DNA from: Galaxea fascicularis
Taxonomy: Eukaryota; Cnidaria; Anthozoa; Scleractinia; Euphylliidae
DNA: 64,000 bases
NCBI GenBank assembly: GCA_948470475.1
Contig: OX419345.1
Coordinates: 18,662,739-18,726,738, forward strand
Reading direction: 5' to 3'
A program made the position numbers and the translations under genes. A model generated the notes under the pieces. It saw only the letters and a list, made by a program, of their open reading frames with translations. It made no database searches and was not told the DNA's origin. Below, piece by piece: positions 47,904-56,754 of this stretch. Every line of letters begins with the position of its first letter. The first letter of the stretch is position 1.

Positions 47904-48285
47904 CTTGACCTCCATCGACGCCTTGCTTACCTTGAGGCCTAGAACAAGACACTGATGTCAGGAAATCGCATTACCTCGAGTGCAATTCGGGATTTGTTAC
48001 ATGCTCTACTCGCTCACGCATAAGGCAGACTCATCGGCAGAGGTGAAAAGTACTCATGTTGATCTAAAGCTGCATATAACATCTTTTTATCCCTGCGCGG
48101 CCAGTGCAGTAGACAGTTGGATCAGTGGAAGTCTTAAGAAAATGTTTTTCATGGAAACCATTTGTACAGTGTTCGGTGCCCTAATTGGAGCGATTATCAC
48201 ATTGCTGTGTGTAAAGTTGTGGGAGAAAAAAGAAGCAGCGAGGAAAGAGAAGAAGCGGCCACAGGAGCACGACGAGAGGTTTTAA
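47904..48285 (+). pseudogene. Frame-broken copy of the 22.3-kb sequence, with membrane-segment open frame
   Basis: 47904-47995 matches 22370-22461 with a lost G and other indels that break the frame. From about 47980 a 100-codon open frame runs to a TAA at 48285. It contains a hydrophobic segment (TVFGALIGAIITLLCVKLW) and a highly charged tail with KKEAARKEKKRPQEHDERF. The pairing suggests an original short membrane protein with an N-terminal signal peptide and a C-terminal anchor, whose copy here is damaged. No family recognised. Confidence 0.4.
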
Positions 48286-48650
48286 TTTGCTGACGGTATG
48301 TTCCCGGCATAGTAAATCGAACCCAATCGAACTAAATTTCAATCGAACTCAATCGGTGGATTGAGTTCGATTGAGTTCGGCAATCGAACGAAATCGAACT
48401 CACCGAAAAGAAAAAAAATCAATCGAACCCAATCGAACGTTTGATTTTCGAACTCGTGATTTATGTTACCCTGGGTGCCAGAGGTGTTTTTCTCGTTAGG
48501 GGCGATAGAATTGAGCGGCGAAGCCGCGAAGACGAGTCGCGAAGCGGCGAGAAAAAAACCTCTGGCACCAACGGATAACAACCTCACTTCCATGCCGACG
48601 CCAATTTCCTTTGATTGACATTCACAGTCAGAGCTTATTTTAGAAACACA

Positions 48651-49286
48651 GGGTGCTTTCCATTATGCCAAAGATTCCGGAAATTTCGGTGGGAAATCAA
48701 ATGGAAAGGTCCATTTCGGTTTCTTCTGACCGGAATATTCGGGATCACCTCTGGAGGTGGTCCTGATATTCCGGTCGGAATATCCCGACCGAAATGTACC
48801 GTTCCATTTGCCCACTTTCTTGTTCCCAGTGCCACTCTTCCGTCACTTGCTCGACGTACCATCATGGCCGACGTGCAGTCTTTTTATCAGTGTTCAATTT
48901 GTGGACATGGAACCACAGATTTATCTGAGTTTTTTGGTGCATTCGTGTTCGGCGACGACTGGTATGTGTCTGCATAGCGGAAAGACTATATAGCGGTACT
49001 GTGGCCTCAAAATAGCCGAGTACACGATTCAGATCTCTACGCATAAAGCTAGATGCAGCACCTAACACTAACAAGTCATCGGACTCTTCAACAAGCTCAT
49101 TTAGGATTTCCAATTCTTCAGAACCTTCACCAATGAGCACAACACTCAAGTCCTCCATCTTTGTTTTGTAAAGGACCGCGCGGGAGAATGGGCAACAGGT
49201 TTCGTCTCTCGGAATATGTCGTTCCATTTTTCAGCGGTTGGTCCCGAATTCCCTGACCGGTCAGTTTGGCATAATGGAAAGCACCC
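48651..49286. mobile_element. PIF/Harbinger-like non-autonomous transposon
   Basis: Perfect 20-bp terminal inverted repeats GGGTGCTTTCCATTATGCCA and 3-bp flanks aca (48648-48650, 49287-49289). It retains only a short N-terminal piece of a possible transposase on the minus strand. The left half is a GACCGGAATAT-type palindrome. Its terminal GGGTGCTTTC is the same as in the MITE at 12087-12327. Confidence 0.85.
48862..49227 (-). pseudogene. Truncated transposase-like N-terminal fragment
   Basis: About 120 codons reading MEDLSVVLIGEGSEELEIL and then FMRRDLNRVLGYFEATVPL before running into repeat-derived sequence. The position inside Harbinger-like ends and the recurrence of the same piece at 47650-47765 suggest the start of a transposase gene whose catalytic part has been deleted. 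Family assignment rests on the ends, not on catalytic motifs, which are absent. Confidence 0.5.
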
Positions 49287-49642
49287 ACAGCAAACCGGTT
49301 TTACCCACGTCGAGTAAAATTTGCGTGTCATGTTTCGTGTAATAAAAAGACTTAACTGCCTGAACCAGAGGTCTCTCGCCGACCAGCTCCACTCGCTCTG
49401 AAGCTCCTCGCCGCTGGCGAACGAGAAGACCTCTGGCATCCAGGGTAGATTTATGTAAAACAGACGTTGAAAATCCATTACCAGATCTTAGAAGCTCGAG
49501 TTACTTCAGCCCTGAGTGTAGCGCACGTGTTTTTCGTAAACGAAGAAATTCCGCAGAAATAGCTTCAGATGAGTTGTGGATCGTAAGCTTGAAATGTATA
49601 GTCAAAGGCTACCAGGAATGCCGCTTTGACGTCAAGGATGGC

Positions 49643-49804
49643 TGTAGCGTTGTTCTTAGGAAGAACAGATCGAGACACACTGGAGTGAACTAAAAACAGT
49701 TCTTTTTAATCAATGTACATCATCGAGTACAAAACCGGAAAGCATGGCATGAAGATCGGTTGCCATGGTACGTAAGATGACGTAAATGTCACGTAATCGT
49801 CACA
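49643..49804 (-). repeat. 3' LTR of the Ty3-type element
   Basis: 162 bp, identical to the copy at 54263-54424. Starts TGTAGCG and ends GTCACA on the plus strand; flanked outside by atggc. Confidence 0.95.
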
Positions 49805-49816
49805 TCTCCCCTTCTT
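49805..49816 (-). promoter_or_regulatory. Polypurine tract of the Ty3-type element
   Basis: The minus strand reads AAGAAGGGGAGA immediately before the 3' LTR, the expected place for the plus-strand primer. Confidence 0.8.
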
Positions 49817-49939
49817 CAGAAAAACAAAGAAAACTATAAAGATAACTGAATGTGACTGTCCTAGTTTCAAATGTATAGACTTAAAAAAAGAAAAAAAACA
49901 AAAATACAAAAGTTTGTCAAATCCTTTCTTTCCAACCAA

Positions 49940-52900
49940 CTACTGGTAACGTGTTGGTGGTCGAACAATTCGTCCAGATCGAGTGGTAGTCACCGGTGGG
50001 GAAATCTCCTGCTTATCTGCTGCATTCTGAACTGGATACTCTGGATGTGGCTTGTCCGTCTTCTGCAATGGTACTGTGTCTGATTGATCCTTACTCACTG
50101 CAGTACTTGGTATGGAAGGTGGTACCAATGGCATTTCATCACCAGAATTTGCGGTAGCAGGAATTGGTGCTGCTTTTGGGGATAATCTCATCCCATCTTC
50201 ACTGTGTGGCATAACTTCGCGTGTGTGCCTCAGGTGTCTTCTGTTCCTCCTATAAACTCTTCCATCTTCTGTTCTGACTCGATAGGACCTTATGTCGACT
50301 TTGCCTTCGACTCTCGCTTGCGTCCAATCCTTCTTCTTTCCAACGTGGGAGCTTTGTGGCTGCAATCGCACTATGTCTCCTGGGCGCAGTTCCTCTAGTT
50401 CCTTGGCGCCTTGGTTGTAGTACAGGGATTGTTTAGCCTTTTGTAGCTTCAACTTCTGATCAACCTCCTCTGGTAGCTTTGGCTTGAGTAACTGGTTCGA
50501 TGTTGGGAGTGGGGTCTTGGTTCTTCTACCAAATAATCGCTGAACAGGTGACGAGTTGAGTGTTTCTGTAGGGGTGTTCCTCCAGTCCAGTAGGGCAAGA
50601 TATGGGTCTTGTTCTGACTTGATGGCTTTCTCTAGCAGATGTTTTGCTGTCTTCACGGCGTTCTCAGCTTTGCCATTTGACTGGGCATATGTTGGAGAGC
50701 TTGTTACATGTTCAAAGCCATAAGTGTCCGCGAACTGTTGAAACTTTGCGGAAGAAAAGGGTTGTCCGTTGTCAGACACTAGCTGGTCGGGAATCCCATG
50801 ACGTGCTAGATGGGCTTTCAACTTCTTCACAACTTCGTCTGCTGTCTTGCATGTCAATGTGTCGACTTCGAAGAAGCTCGAATAGTAGTCAACAGTCACC
50901 ATGAACTCTGCACCATTCAGATAAAAAAGATCAACTGCAATTTTCTCCCATGGTCTACTAGGCAGTTCGTGACAAATCATTGGCTCTTTCCCTTGTTCTA
51001 CTGGCTGGCTGTTGCAAACGGCACACTTTGCTACGTAATCTTCGACATCCTTGTTCATGCCTGGCCAGTAAACTACTTCTCTGGCTCTTCGGAGGCAGCC
51101 TTGGATGCCGATGTGGCTCCGGTGGATCTTAGCCAACATGTCATCTTTCACGCTCACAGGGACAACTAGTCTTTCACCTTTGAAGACAAGTCCATTCTGC
51201 AATGACAACTCTTCCCGAAAAGGAAAATAATCTTTGATGTTTGCTGATACCTCTGCCTTGGTAGCTGGCCAACCTTGTCTGATTGTTGTCTTCAGCTCTC
51301 TCAGGGTAGCATCAGATTCTGTTGCTTGCTGGATGGAAATTAGCGTTGCTTCCGACACTGGCAAGTATTGTATCATATTGATACACTCTAGCTCTCTTTC
51401 TGTATCTCCTCTCATCTCCTCGATGTACACAACATCTTCTGCTACATCTTCTCTTGTGCTCCTGTGCACTCTATATGCTCTGCTTAGTGTATCTGCCAGA
51501 TACATTTCAGTCCCTTTTTTGTAAGACACTTGGAGGTCAAACTTCTGCAATCTCAGCAACATTCGCTGGAGACGTTTAGGGGCACTGAGTAGGCTTTTCC
51601 GAAAGATGCTCTCTAAGGGTTTATGGTCAGTTTGGATCTTGACAGGTCGACCATACACACACTGCTCAAAACGTTCTACCCCGAAAAGTATTGCAAGCAT
51701 CTCTTTCTCTATCTGGGCATAGTTCGCTTCTGTTTCCGTCATGGAACGAGATACATAAGCCACGGGCTGGCCTCCTTGCATAAGACATGCACCAAGTCCT
51801 CTGTCAGATGCATCACACTGCAATTCCACGTCGTCTTTGGGGTCGAAGTACTTGAGGACGGGGGCAGCTGAGAGTATCTCCTTAACTCGCTCGAAGCTGC
51901 GTCCTTGTACTTGCTCATCCCAACGGAACTGGTTCCCTTCTTTCAAAAGGTCTCTCATTGGGGCGGTAACTTCAGACAGGTTAGGAGCGAACTTTTGGAG
52001 GTAGTTTACCATGCCGAGAAGTCTCTTGAGATCTTGCTTGCTGGTTGGGGTGGGCATCTCTTTGATACCTTGTACCTTGTCTGGGTCAGGCTTAAGACCA
52101 TCTTGACATATCACATGTCCCATAAACTTCACTTCTTTGTGGCGGAGCCTGAGCGTCTCCTTGTTCAGCTTAATACCAGTAGCGCGGCAACGTTCTAACA
52201 ATGCTGTCAGCTTTGCATCATGGTCAGACAGTGCTTCAGCTTCTGTCTCTCCGACACCAAAAACAAGAATATCATCAAATATTGGCTTAATTCCATCAAG
52301 ACCTTCCAGGGCATATTCCAGTCTCCTCTGAAACTCTTCCGGAGCGGGTGATATCCCGAAGGGCATCCGAGTCCAGCGGAACCTTCCCCAGGGGGTGCCA
52401 AATGTGGTCAGGAGACTGCTTTCGTCGTCTAGCTGCACATGCCAAAACCCGTTCTTTGCGTCTACTACACTGAAGACTTTAGCATTTGTAAGTAGCGGTA
52501 GCAGATCATCGATCACTGGTAGTGGGTACTGGTTTCTCCTGAGTGCTTCGTTCAGAGGCTTTGGGTCGATACATAGCCTTATCTTCCCATTGCTCTTCTT
52601 AATAACTACCATTGAGGAAATCCAATCCGTTGGAACATCTACCGGTTGCAAGATGCCTATCTTAACTAAGCGTTCTAGTTCCTGTTTTAAAGGCTCTTTC
52701 ACTGCAAAGGGGACTTTCCTCACTGGGAGTGCCACAGGGGATACAGACTTATCAATCTCAAGGTGAAGCTTTCCTTTGAGCTTTCCTTCTCCTGAGAAGA
52801 CATCTCCGAATTCGCTCACTATATCCGGCTGTGTGGGAGTCTCATTCGAGAGAGACATGATGTTATCAGTATTGATCACGATGAGACCAAACTGCTGCAC

Positions 52901-53155
52901 CGATTCAGCACCAAGGAGTGCTGTGTGGCCTGTTGGTACGACGGTGTATTCCGTGAGGAAACACTGTTCATTCTTGGGGTTCAGGGTCTCAACCTTAATA
53001 CATCCCAAAGGTTTCAGCTCTGATTTGTTAAACATAACCAGGGTAGTTTGAGTAGGCTGAAGGCGTTCCATCCGGGGATCATTAAATACCTGCTGATAAG
53101 TATCTGCTGGGAGGATATTGACTGTTGCTCCACAATCTAACTGGAATTTCACTGT
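49940..53155 (-). CDS. pol: Pol polyprotein of the Ty3-type element
   Basis: About 1,070 codons without interruption. Order: aspartic protease with DCGAT in the first dozen residues; reverse transcriptase with YPLPVIDDLL, FSVVDAKNGFWH, RMPFGISPAP and the catalytic pair in FDDILVFG near residue 290; RNase H with LQCDASDRGLGA and QTDHKPLE; integrase with an HHCC zinc finger (HRSH and CAVC), then the DDE core (AVDLFY, VSDNGQPF, NGKAENAV); and a C-terminal RSGRIVRPPTRYQ as in mag-like elements. It is in the same frame as gag and begins directly after gag's TAA, so its own start is unclear: the first candidate is a GTG, not an ATG. All catalytic residues look intact. Confidence 0.93.
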   Translation of the reverse strand, partial: TVKFQLDCGATVNILPADTYQQVFNDPRMERLQPTQTTLVMFNKSELKPLGCIKVETLNPKNEQCFLTEYTVVPTGHTALLGAESVQQFGLIVINTDNIMSLSNETPTQPDIVSEFGDVFSGEGKLKGKLHLEIDKSVSPVALPVRKVPFAVKEPLKQELERLVKIGILQPVDVPTDWISSMVVIKKSNGKIRLCIDPKPLNEALRRNQYPLPVIDDLLPLLTNAKVFSVVDAKNGFWHVQLDDESSLLTTFGTPWGRFRWTRMPFGISPAPEEFQRRLEYALEGLDGIKPIFDDILVFGVGETEAEALSDHDAKLTALLERCRATGIKLNKETLRLRHKEVKFMGHVICQDGLKPDPDKVQGIKEMPTPTSKQDLKRLLGMVNYLQKFAPNLSEVTAPMRDLLKEGNQFRWDEQVQGRSFERVKEILSAAPVLKYFDPKDDVELQCDASDRGLGACLMQGGQPVAYVSRSMTETEANYAQIEKEMLAILFGVERFEQCVYGRPVKIQTDHKPLESIFRKSLLSAPKRLQRMLLRLQKFDLQVSYKKGTEMYLADTLSRAYRVHRSTREDVAEDVVYIEEMRGDTERELECINMIQYLPVSEATLISIQQATESDATLRELKTTIRQGWPATKAEVSANIKDYFPFREELSLQNGLVFKGERLVVPVSVKDDMLAKIHRSHIGIQGCLRRAREVVYWPGMNKDVEDYVAKCAVCNSQPVEQGKEPMICHELPSRPWEKIAVDLFYLNGAEFMVTVDYYSSFFEVDTLTCKTADEVVKKLKAHLARHGIPDQLVSDNGQPFSSAKFQQFADTYGFEHVTSSPTYAQSNGKAENAVKTAKHLLEKAIKSEQDPYLALLDWRNTPTETLNSSPVQRLFGRRTKTPLPTSNQLLKPKLPEEVDQKLKLQKAKQSLYYNQGAKELEELRPGDIVRLQPQSSHVGKKKDWTQARVEGKVDIRSYRVRTEDGRVYRRNRRHLRHTREVMPHSEDGMRLSPKAAPIPATANSGDEMPLVPPSIPSTAVSKDQSDTVPLQKTDKPHPEYPVQNAADKQEISPPVTTTRSGRIVRPPTRYQ

Positions 53156-54172
53156 TTAATCCCTCAAGCGCATGTTAGCATAAATCTTCTTAGGACTGTT
53201 TTTTGCATGAAGTGCACTCACTGATTCTACACTGAATAAGTAATCATCAGAATCTTCGTCATTAAAGTCCTGAGCTTCTTGTTCTACATTGTGAACTGAC
53301 TTCTTAGTTTGCTGTTTGCTAGCTTTCTGACTTCTGCAAGCCACTGAGAAGTGGTTCATTTTACCACAATTATCACACTTGTGCTGCCATGCTGGACAGA
53401 GTTCCTTTTTTAGAGGATGGGTTCTGTGGCAGAACTTGCATCTAACTGGTTCCGTTAATTTGTTATGCATGGGGCGCTGAACTTTACTGGGATTTCGCAC
53501 TTTATTATGGCGCACACCTATCTTCGAGTTTGGGTGGCCTGTGGCAACGGCGCTAACCTCCTCCTTATGAGACATTTCCTTGAGTTGTTTGGATGTGGTT
53601 TCACTGGCGCGGCAAATATCAATACACTTGTTAAGAGTTAGTTTGTTCTCAGCTAGAAGCTTTTTTCGAGTGGCGTTATCTCTAATTCCTACCACAACTC
53701 TGTCTCTAATCATTCGATCTTGCATGGTACCAAAGTTGCACGTTTTAGCTAACGAACGCAAAGCTGTGAGAAAAACATCAAATGACTCACCGACCTCCTG
53801 CACTCTCTGATTAAACAAATAGGCTTCGTAAATTTCATTCGTCTCACCGATGAAATAGACGTCTAGGAGCTCTATCACTTTGTCAATGTCTGTTTTCTCC
53901 TCTTCATTTCCAAAAGGCAAACCATCGTAAATCTCCAGGATATCTGGGCCAATGCATGTCAACAATGTGGCTGTTCGAAGATTACTGCTTTGCGTACTGA
54001 GCCGCGAGGCGATCTCGTAGTTTGTCCAAAGCCGCTTAAATTTCTTCCAGTTCACAGCTAAGTTCCCCTTGAAGTCTAGCTTCGACGGTAAAGGAATAGA
54101 AGACTGGATGAACTGAGGAGTTGCTGGCTGTGTGCTTGTTGACGCTGCACCGCTCGAGCCTGTTTCGGTCAT
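53156..54172 (-). CDS. gag: Gag protein of the Ty3-type element
   Basis: 338 codons from ATG at 54172 to TAA at 53156-53158. A capsid-like region contains LDFKGNLAVNWKKFKRLW and RVQEVGESFDVFLTALRSL, followed by two zinc knuckles near the C-terminus: CKFCHRTHPLKKELC and CDNCGKMNHFSVAC. A basic, then acidic tail follows. The reading frame continues past the stop into pol without a shift. Confidence 0.92.
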   Translation of the reverse strand: MTETGSSGAASTSTQPATPQFIQSSIPLPSKLDFKGNLAVNWKKFKRLWTNYEIASRLSTQSSNLRTATLLTCIGPDILEIYDGLPFGNEEEKTDIDKVIELLDVYFIGETNEIYEAYLFNQRVQEVGESFDVFLTALRSLAKTCNFGTMQDRMIRDRVVVGIRDNATRKKLLAENKLTLNKCIDICRASETTSKQLKEMSHKEEVSAVATGHPNSKIGVRHNKVRNPSKVQRPMHNKLTEPVRCKFCHRTHPLKKELCPAWQHKCDNCGKMNHFSVACRSQKASKQQTKKSVHNVEQEAQDFNDEDSDDYLFSVESVSALHAKNSPKKIYANMRLRD

Positions 54173-54244
54173 CTGGAGCTAGATTCACTGTGTTTCGCAT
54201 GAAGATGCACTCAACTATTTCAGCGACGATTCTGTAGGAAGAAT

Positions 54245-54262
54245 CCCAAATCACTGACACCA
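54245..54262 (-). promoter_or_regulatory. Primer binding site of the Ty3-type element
   Basis: Directly inside the 5' LTR the minus strand reads TGGTGTCAGTGATTTGGG. TGG is the complement of a tRNA CCA end; which tRNA primes cannot be said without a search. Confidence 0.7.
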
Positions 54263-54424
54263 TGTAGCGTTGTTCTTAGGAAGAACAGATCGAGACACAC
54301 TGGAGTGAACTAAAAACAGTTCTTTTTAATCAATGTACATCATCGAGTACAAAACCGGAAAGCATGGCATGAAGATCGGTTGCCATGGTACGTAAGATGA
54401 CGTAAATGTCACGTAATCGTCACA
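54263..54424 (-). repeat. 5' LTR of the Ty3-type element
   Basis: 162 bp, identical to the copy at 49643-49804. The element is transcribed leftward from here. Flanked outside by atggc (54425-54429). Confidence 0.95.
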
Positions 54425-55262
54425 ATGGCGACATTTTCGAAATACATTTTCGAATGATAGCTTTGTTTTGTTCTGTTATCTTAACTGTCGTGGACAGTTT
54501 ATAAATGGGGTTTGTGTTATTGAATAAATAGTAAAACAGCGCAAGAAAAACTTGCTCTAACGGGATTGCTTTGGGCTTGCTTTGTATAGGTTCACCAGAG
54601 CCAATCGAACGAAATCCATTTAATTGTGTTCGATTGAGTTCGGTTTCCGAACTCAATCGAACAAAATTCGATTGAGTTCGATTCGTTCGATTGAATTCGA
54701 TTTGTTCGGAAATCGAACTCACTGAAAGTGTGGTGTTCGATTTCGTTCGATTGCCGAACTCAATCGAACTCAATCCACGGATTGAGTTCGATTGAGTTCG
54801 ATTTTCGAACGTTCGATTTACTATGCCGGGTATGTTGGATTCTCTTTTACATAAATTTATATGAAAGACACTAGTTGAAGCTCATCGCAAAAATTCAAAG
54901 CACAGAGGTTCAATACAGGAGACACTCTTTCTTAGGTGGGAAATGTAGTAAACAAATCGTACCGGCTGAACTATTAGAACTGTCAAGTTGCAGTGTTGTG
55001 CCGCCGCGCGACTGAAAAGTCATGTCTTAACTAACAAAGCTGAATATTGGTTTCTAGGTTAATAGTGTCGCTTGTTTGGAGAGGTTAAACATCGTCAGCC
55101 TCACAAGCCAGCTCCTTAATTAACCCTTAAAAGCCTAACTAAGATTAAAAGTTTAATTCTCATTTGTTGTCCCTACACATTTTCTATAGGAGTAGTAGGG
55201 AGAAAGTATTAAGCTTTGAAGCAAATTCATCTTGTGTGACTAATCCAGTGCATTTAGTATAG

Positions 55263-55280
55263 GTAATCACATGATTCCGA

Positions 55281-55316
<36 letters not shown>

Positions 55317-55385
55317 TCAAAGACCAACAAAATTGCACGAGCCCGTAGGGCAAGTGCAATTTGTGGTCTTTGAAAAAATTTACGA

Positions 55386-55421
<36 letters not shown>

Positions 55422-55427
55422 GTGATT
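55263..55427. repeat. Large palindrome (about 80-bp arms)
   Basis: Arms 55263-55340 and 55347-55427 share AATCACATGATT, GTGCAATTTGGAATAAATAA and TTTTTTCAAAGACCA in inverted order around a 6-bp loop. Probably the fold-back end of a DNA element; no coding. Confidence 0.8.
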
Positions 55428-55433
55428 ACTTAT

Positions 55434-55859
55434 TAATAATACACTTGAAAAAATAGACTACTTATAAAGCTTCAAGCCCATACATTGACTACTGAGGTAC
55501 GCAGAAGGCATTGCCCTCGATCTTAAATATCCGGAGATCACCGGTAGTGTTCGGTAATCTTCGGAAATCTTCGGTAGTGTTCGGGTGATCGTCGGACATC
55601 GTCGGAAGCATTTGGAAATGTTCGGTGATCTTCGGAAATCTTCGTGTGGTCTTCGGAAATCTTCGGAAGGTTTCGCACGATATTCGGCGGTCTTCGAAAT
55701 ACATCGGTTGGTCTTCGGAAGTCTTCGTGTCTTCGTTTTAACTTCGGAAATCTTCGTTGTAATTTGCACTGGTGTTACACTTTTTTGCACTGGTGTTACA
55801 CTTGAACTGCACTGCTCTCAGCCAATCACAATCGAGTAATTTTTTCAAGTGTATTATTA
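55434..55859. mobile_element. DNA element with TAATAATACACTTG ends enclosing a CTTCGG minisatellite
   Basis: Inverted ends TAATAATACACTTGAAAAAA on both sides. The inside (about 55530-55770) is a degenerate tandem array of units near TCTTCGGAAA, some 11-13 bp long. The reading frames across it are low-complexity. Confidence 0.65.
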
Positions 55860-56033
55860 CGAATGTTACCACTCCGTGTTTTATGAAGCGTTGATATTAC
55901 AAATAAAAATTTGATGCTCATCAATCTAAGCGTTTAAGGGTTAAGGCAATATGTTTCAATTGTGTCTGCATGAATGGCTCCCCCTTTTCACCCAATTTAA
56001 TTTATTCCTTTTACTTTTTCTTTCTATTTAGGA

Positions 56034-56422
56034 AAACATAACAGCAGCTGTCAAAGAAGAGAAGGCTTTAGCATCACCACAGTACCGCACTTAACAAGTA
56101 TAATATATGCCTTTGATCCATGAAGTATAATTGCAACCCAGACCAGTCTGTTATGATATCATAATCACCGCTAAAAGTAGTGAAGATGATGATTGTAAAC
56201 ATTGTAAATTGATAAATTTTCCAGTTAAGGCGGACTGACAAATTTTAATGTCACATAATTCCTCCCTTAGCATTTTTAGAAGAAGAGTGCTGAACAATGT
56301 AGCAAACCTGTACTCTAAAAGTTCACTGCTTTAGTATTCATTGTGTACTGAATAGTACAAATGTTGTGACATATTAACTCACTAGCGAGTGACTACTTGT
56401 TTTACAGAATGTATTCAATAAA
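56034..56422 (+). CDS. 3'-terminal exon of an unidentified plus-strand gene
   Basis: A strong acceptor (CTTTTTCTTTCTATTTAG, exon from 56034) is followed by about 20 codons (ENITAAVKEEKALASPQYRT in the best frame) and a TAA at 56094-56096. A plain AATAAA at 56417-56422 then closes a 3' untranslated part of about 320 bp. No upstream exon could be identified; the 44.5-55.9 kb transposon field would then be its intron. The frame choice is a judgement, since another frame is open to 29 codons. Confidence 0.4.
56417..56422 (+). terminator. Poly(A) signal AATAAA
   Basis: Canonical hexamer about 320 bp after the stop codon of the terminal exon candidate at 56034. Confidence 0.4.
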
Positions 56423-56754
56423 CTTCCATGGACTAAAGTGTTTTTGAACGTCTAGTGTTTTACAGTTCCTCAAGTTGTTAAATTTCAGATTCACGATCGG
56501 ATTTATACGCGCGAAAATCTCTGCTGTCACGAAGCTCTTTAGAACTTCTAATCTCATTTGCCCCCATAACACGAACTGACAGGAAGCTCTGTTGTTTCAG
56601 GGATAGGGTGCATTGTGTTTTTTGTTTGCTTACAGTGTCTTTACTGTTTTTTCAACCAATCCTGTGAGACATTCTGAGAGCTTCGTGGAGTTACATTTTT
56701 ATGTTTCATAGTTTCTGTCGAAGTATGAGCATAGAATGCAATAAGCCACGGAAA

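Larger units (their letters stand above)
49643..54424 (-). mobile_element. Complete Ty3-type (mag-like) LTR retrotransposon
   Basis: A 4,782-bp element on the minus strand with two 162-bp LTRs that are identical base for base as read here (TG...CA ends). It is bounded by a perfect 5-bp target duplication atggc (49638-49642 and 54425-54429). It has a primer binding site, gag, pol and a polypurine tract in the expected order, with domain order protease, reverse transcriptase, RNase H, integrase, which defines the Ty3 group. The identical LTRs imply a recent insertion. No envelope gene. An in-frame TAA separates gag and pol. Confidence 0.95.
48303..54830. mobile_element. Host DNA transposon split by nested insertions, 6-bp target duplication
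   Basis: The ends are inverted repeats starting CCCGGCATAGTAAATCGAAC, similar for about 90 bp and made largely of TCGAACTCAA variants. tatgtt flanks both ends (48297-48302 and 54831-54836). Without the nested elements about 1.1 kb remains, with no transposase. Inside sit a further inverted-repeat element (about 48468-49446), a Harbinger-like element (48651-49286) and the LTR retrotransposon (49643-54424). Confidence 0.72.
55120..55945. repeat. Dispersed repeat, copy 2, split by later insertions
   Basis: The flanks 55120-55230 and 55858-55945 match the two halves of the intronic repeat at 6975-7180. The ends are TTAACCCTTAAA and its complement (TTTAAGGGTTAA). The break lies after TCATCTTGTGTGAC. 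Confidence 0.65.

Noticed and set aside
50204..53051. Plus-strand open frames opposite pol
   Set aside because: Shadows of the retrotransposon's pol on the minus strand.
55458..55839. Arg/Thr-rich open frames on both strands
   Set aside because: They are products of the CTTCGG minisatellite; no conserved motif.
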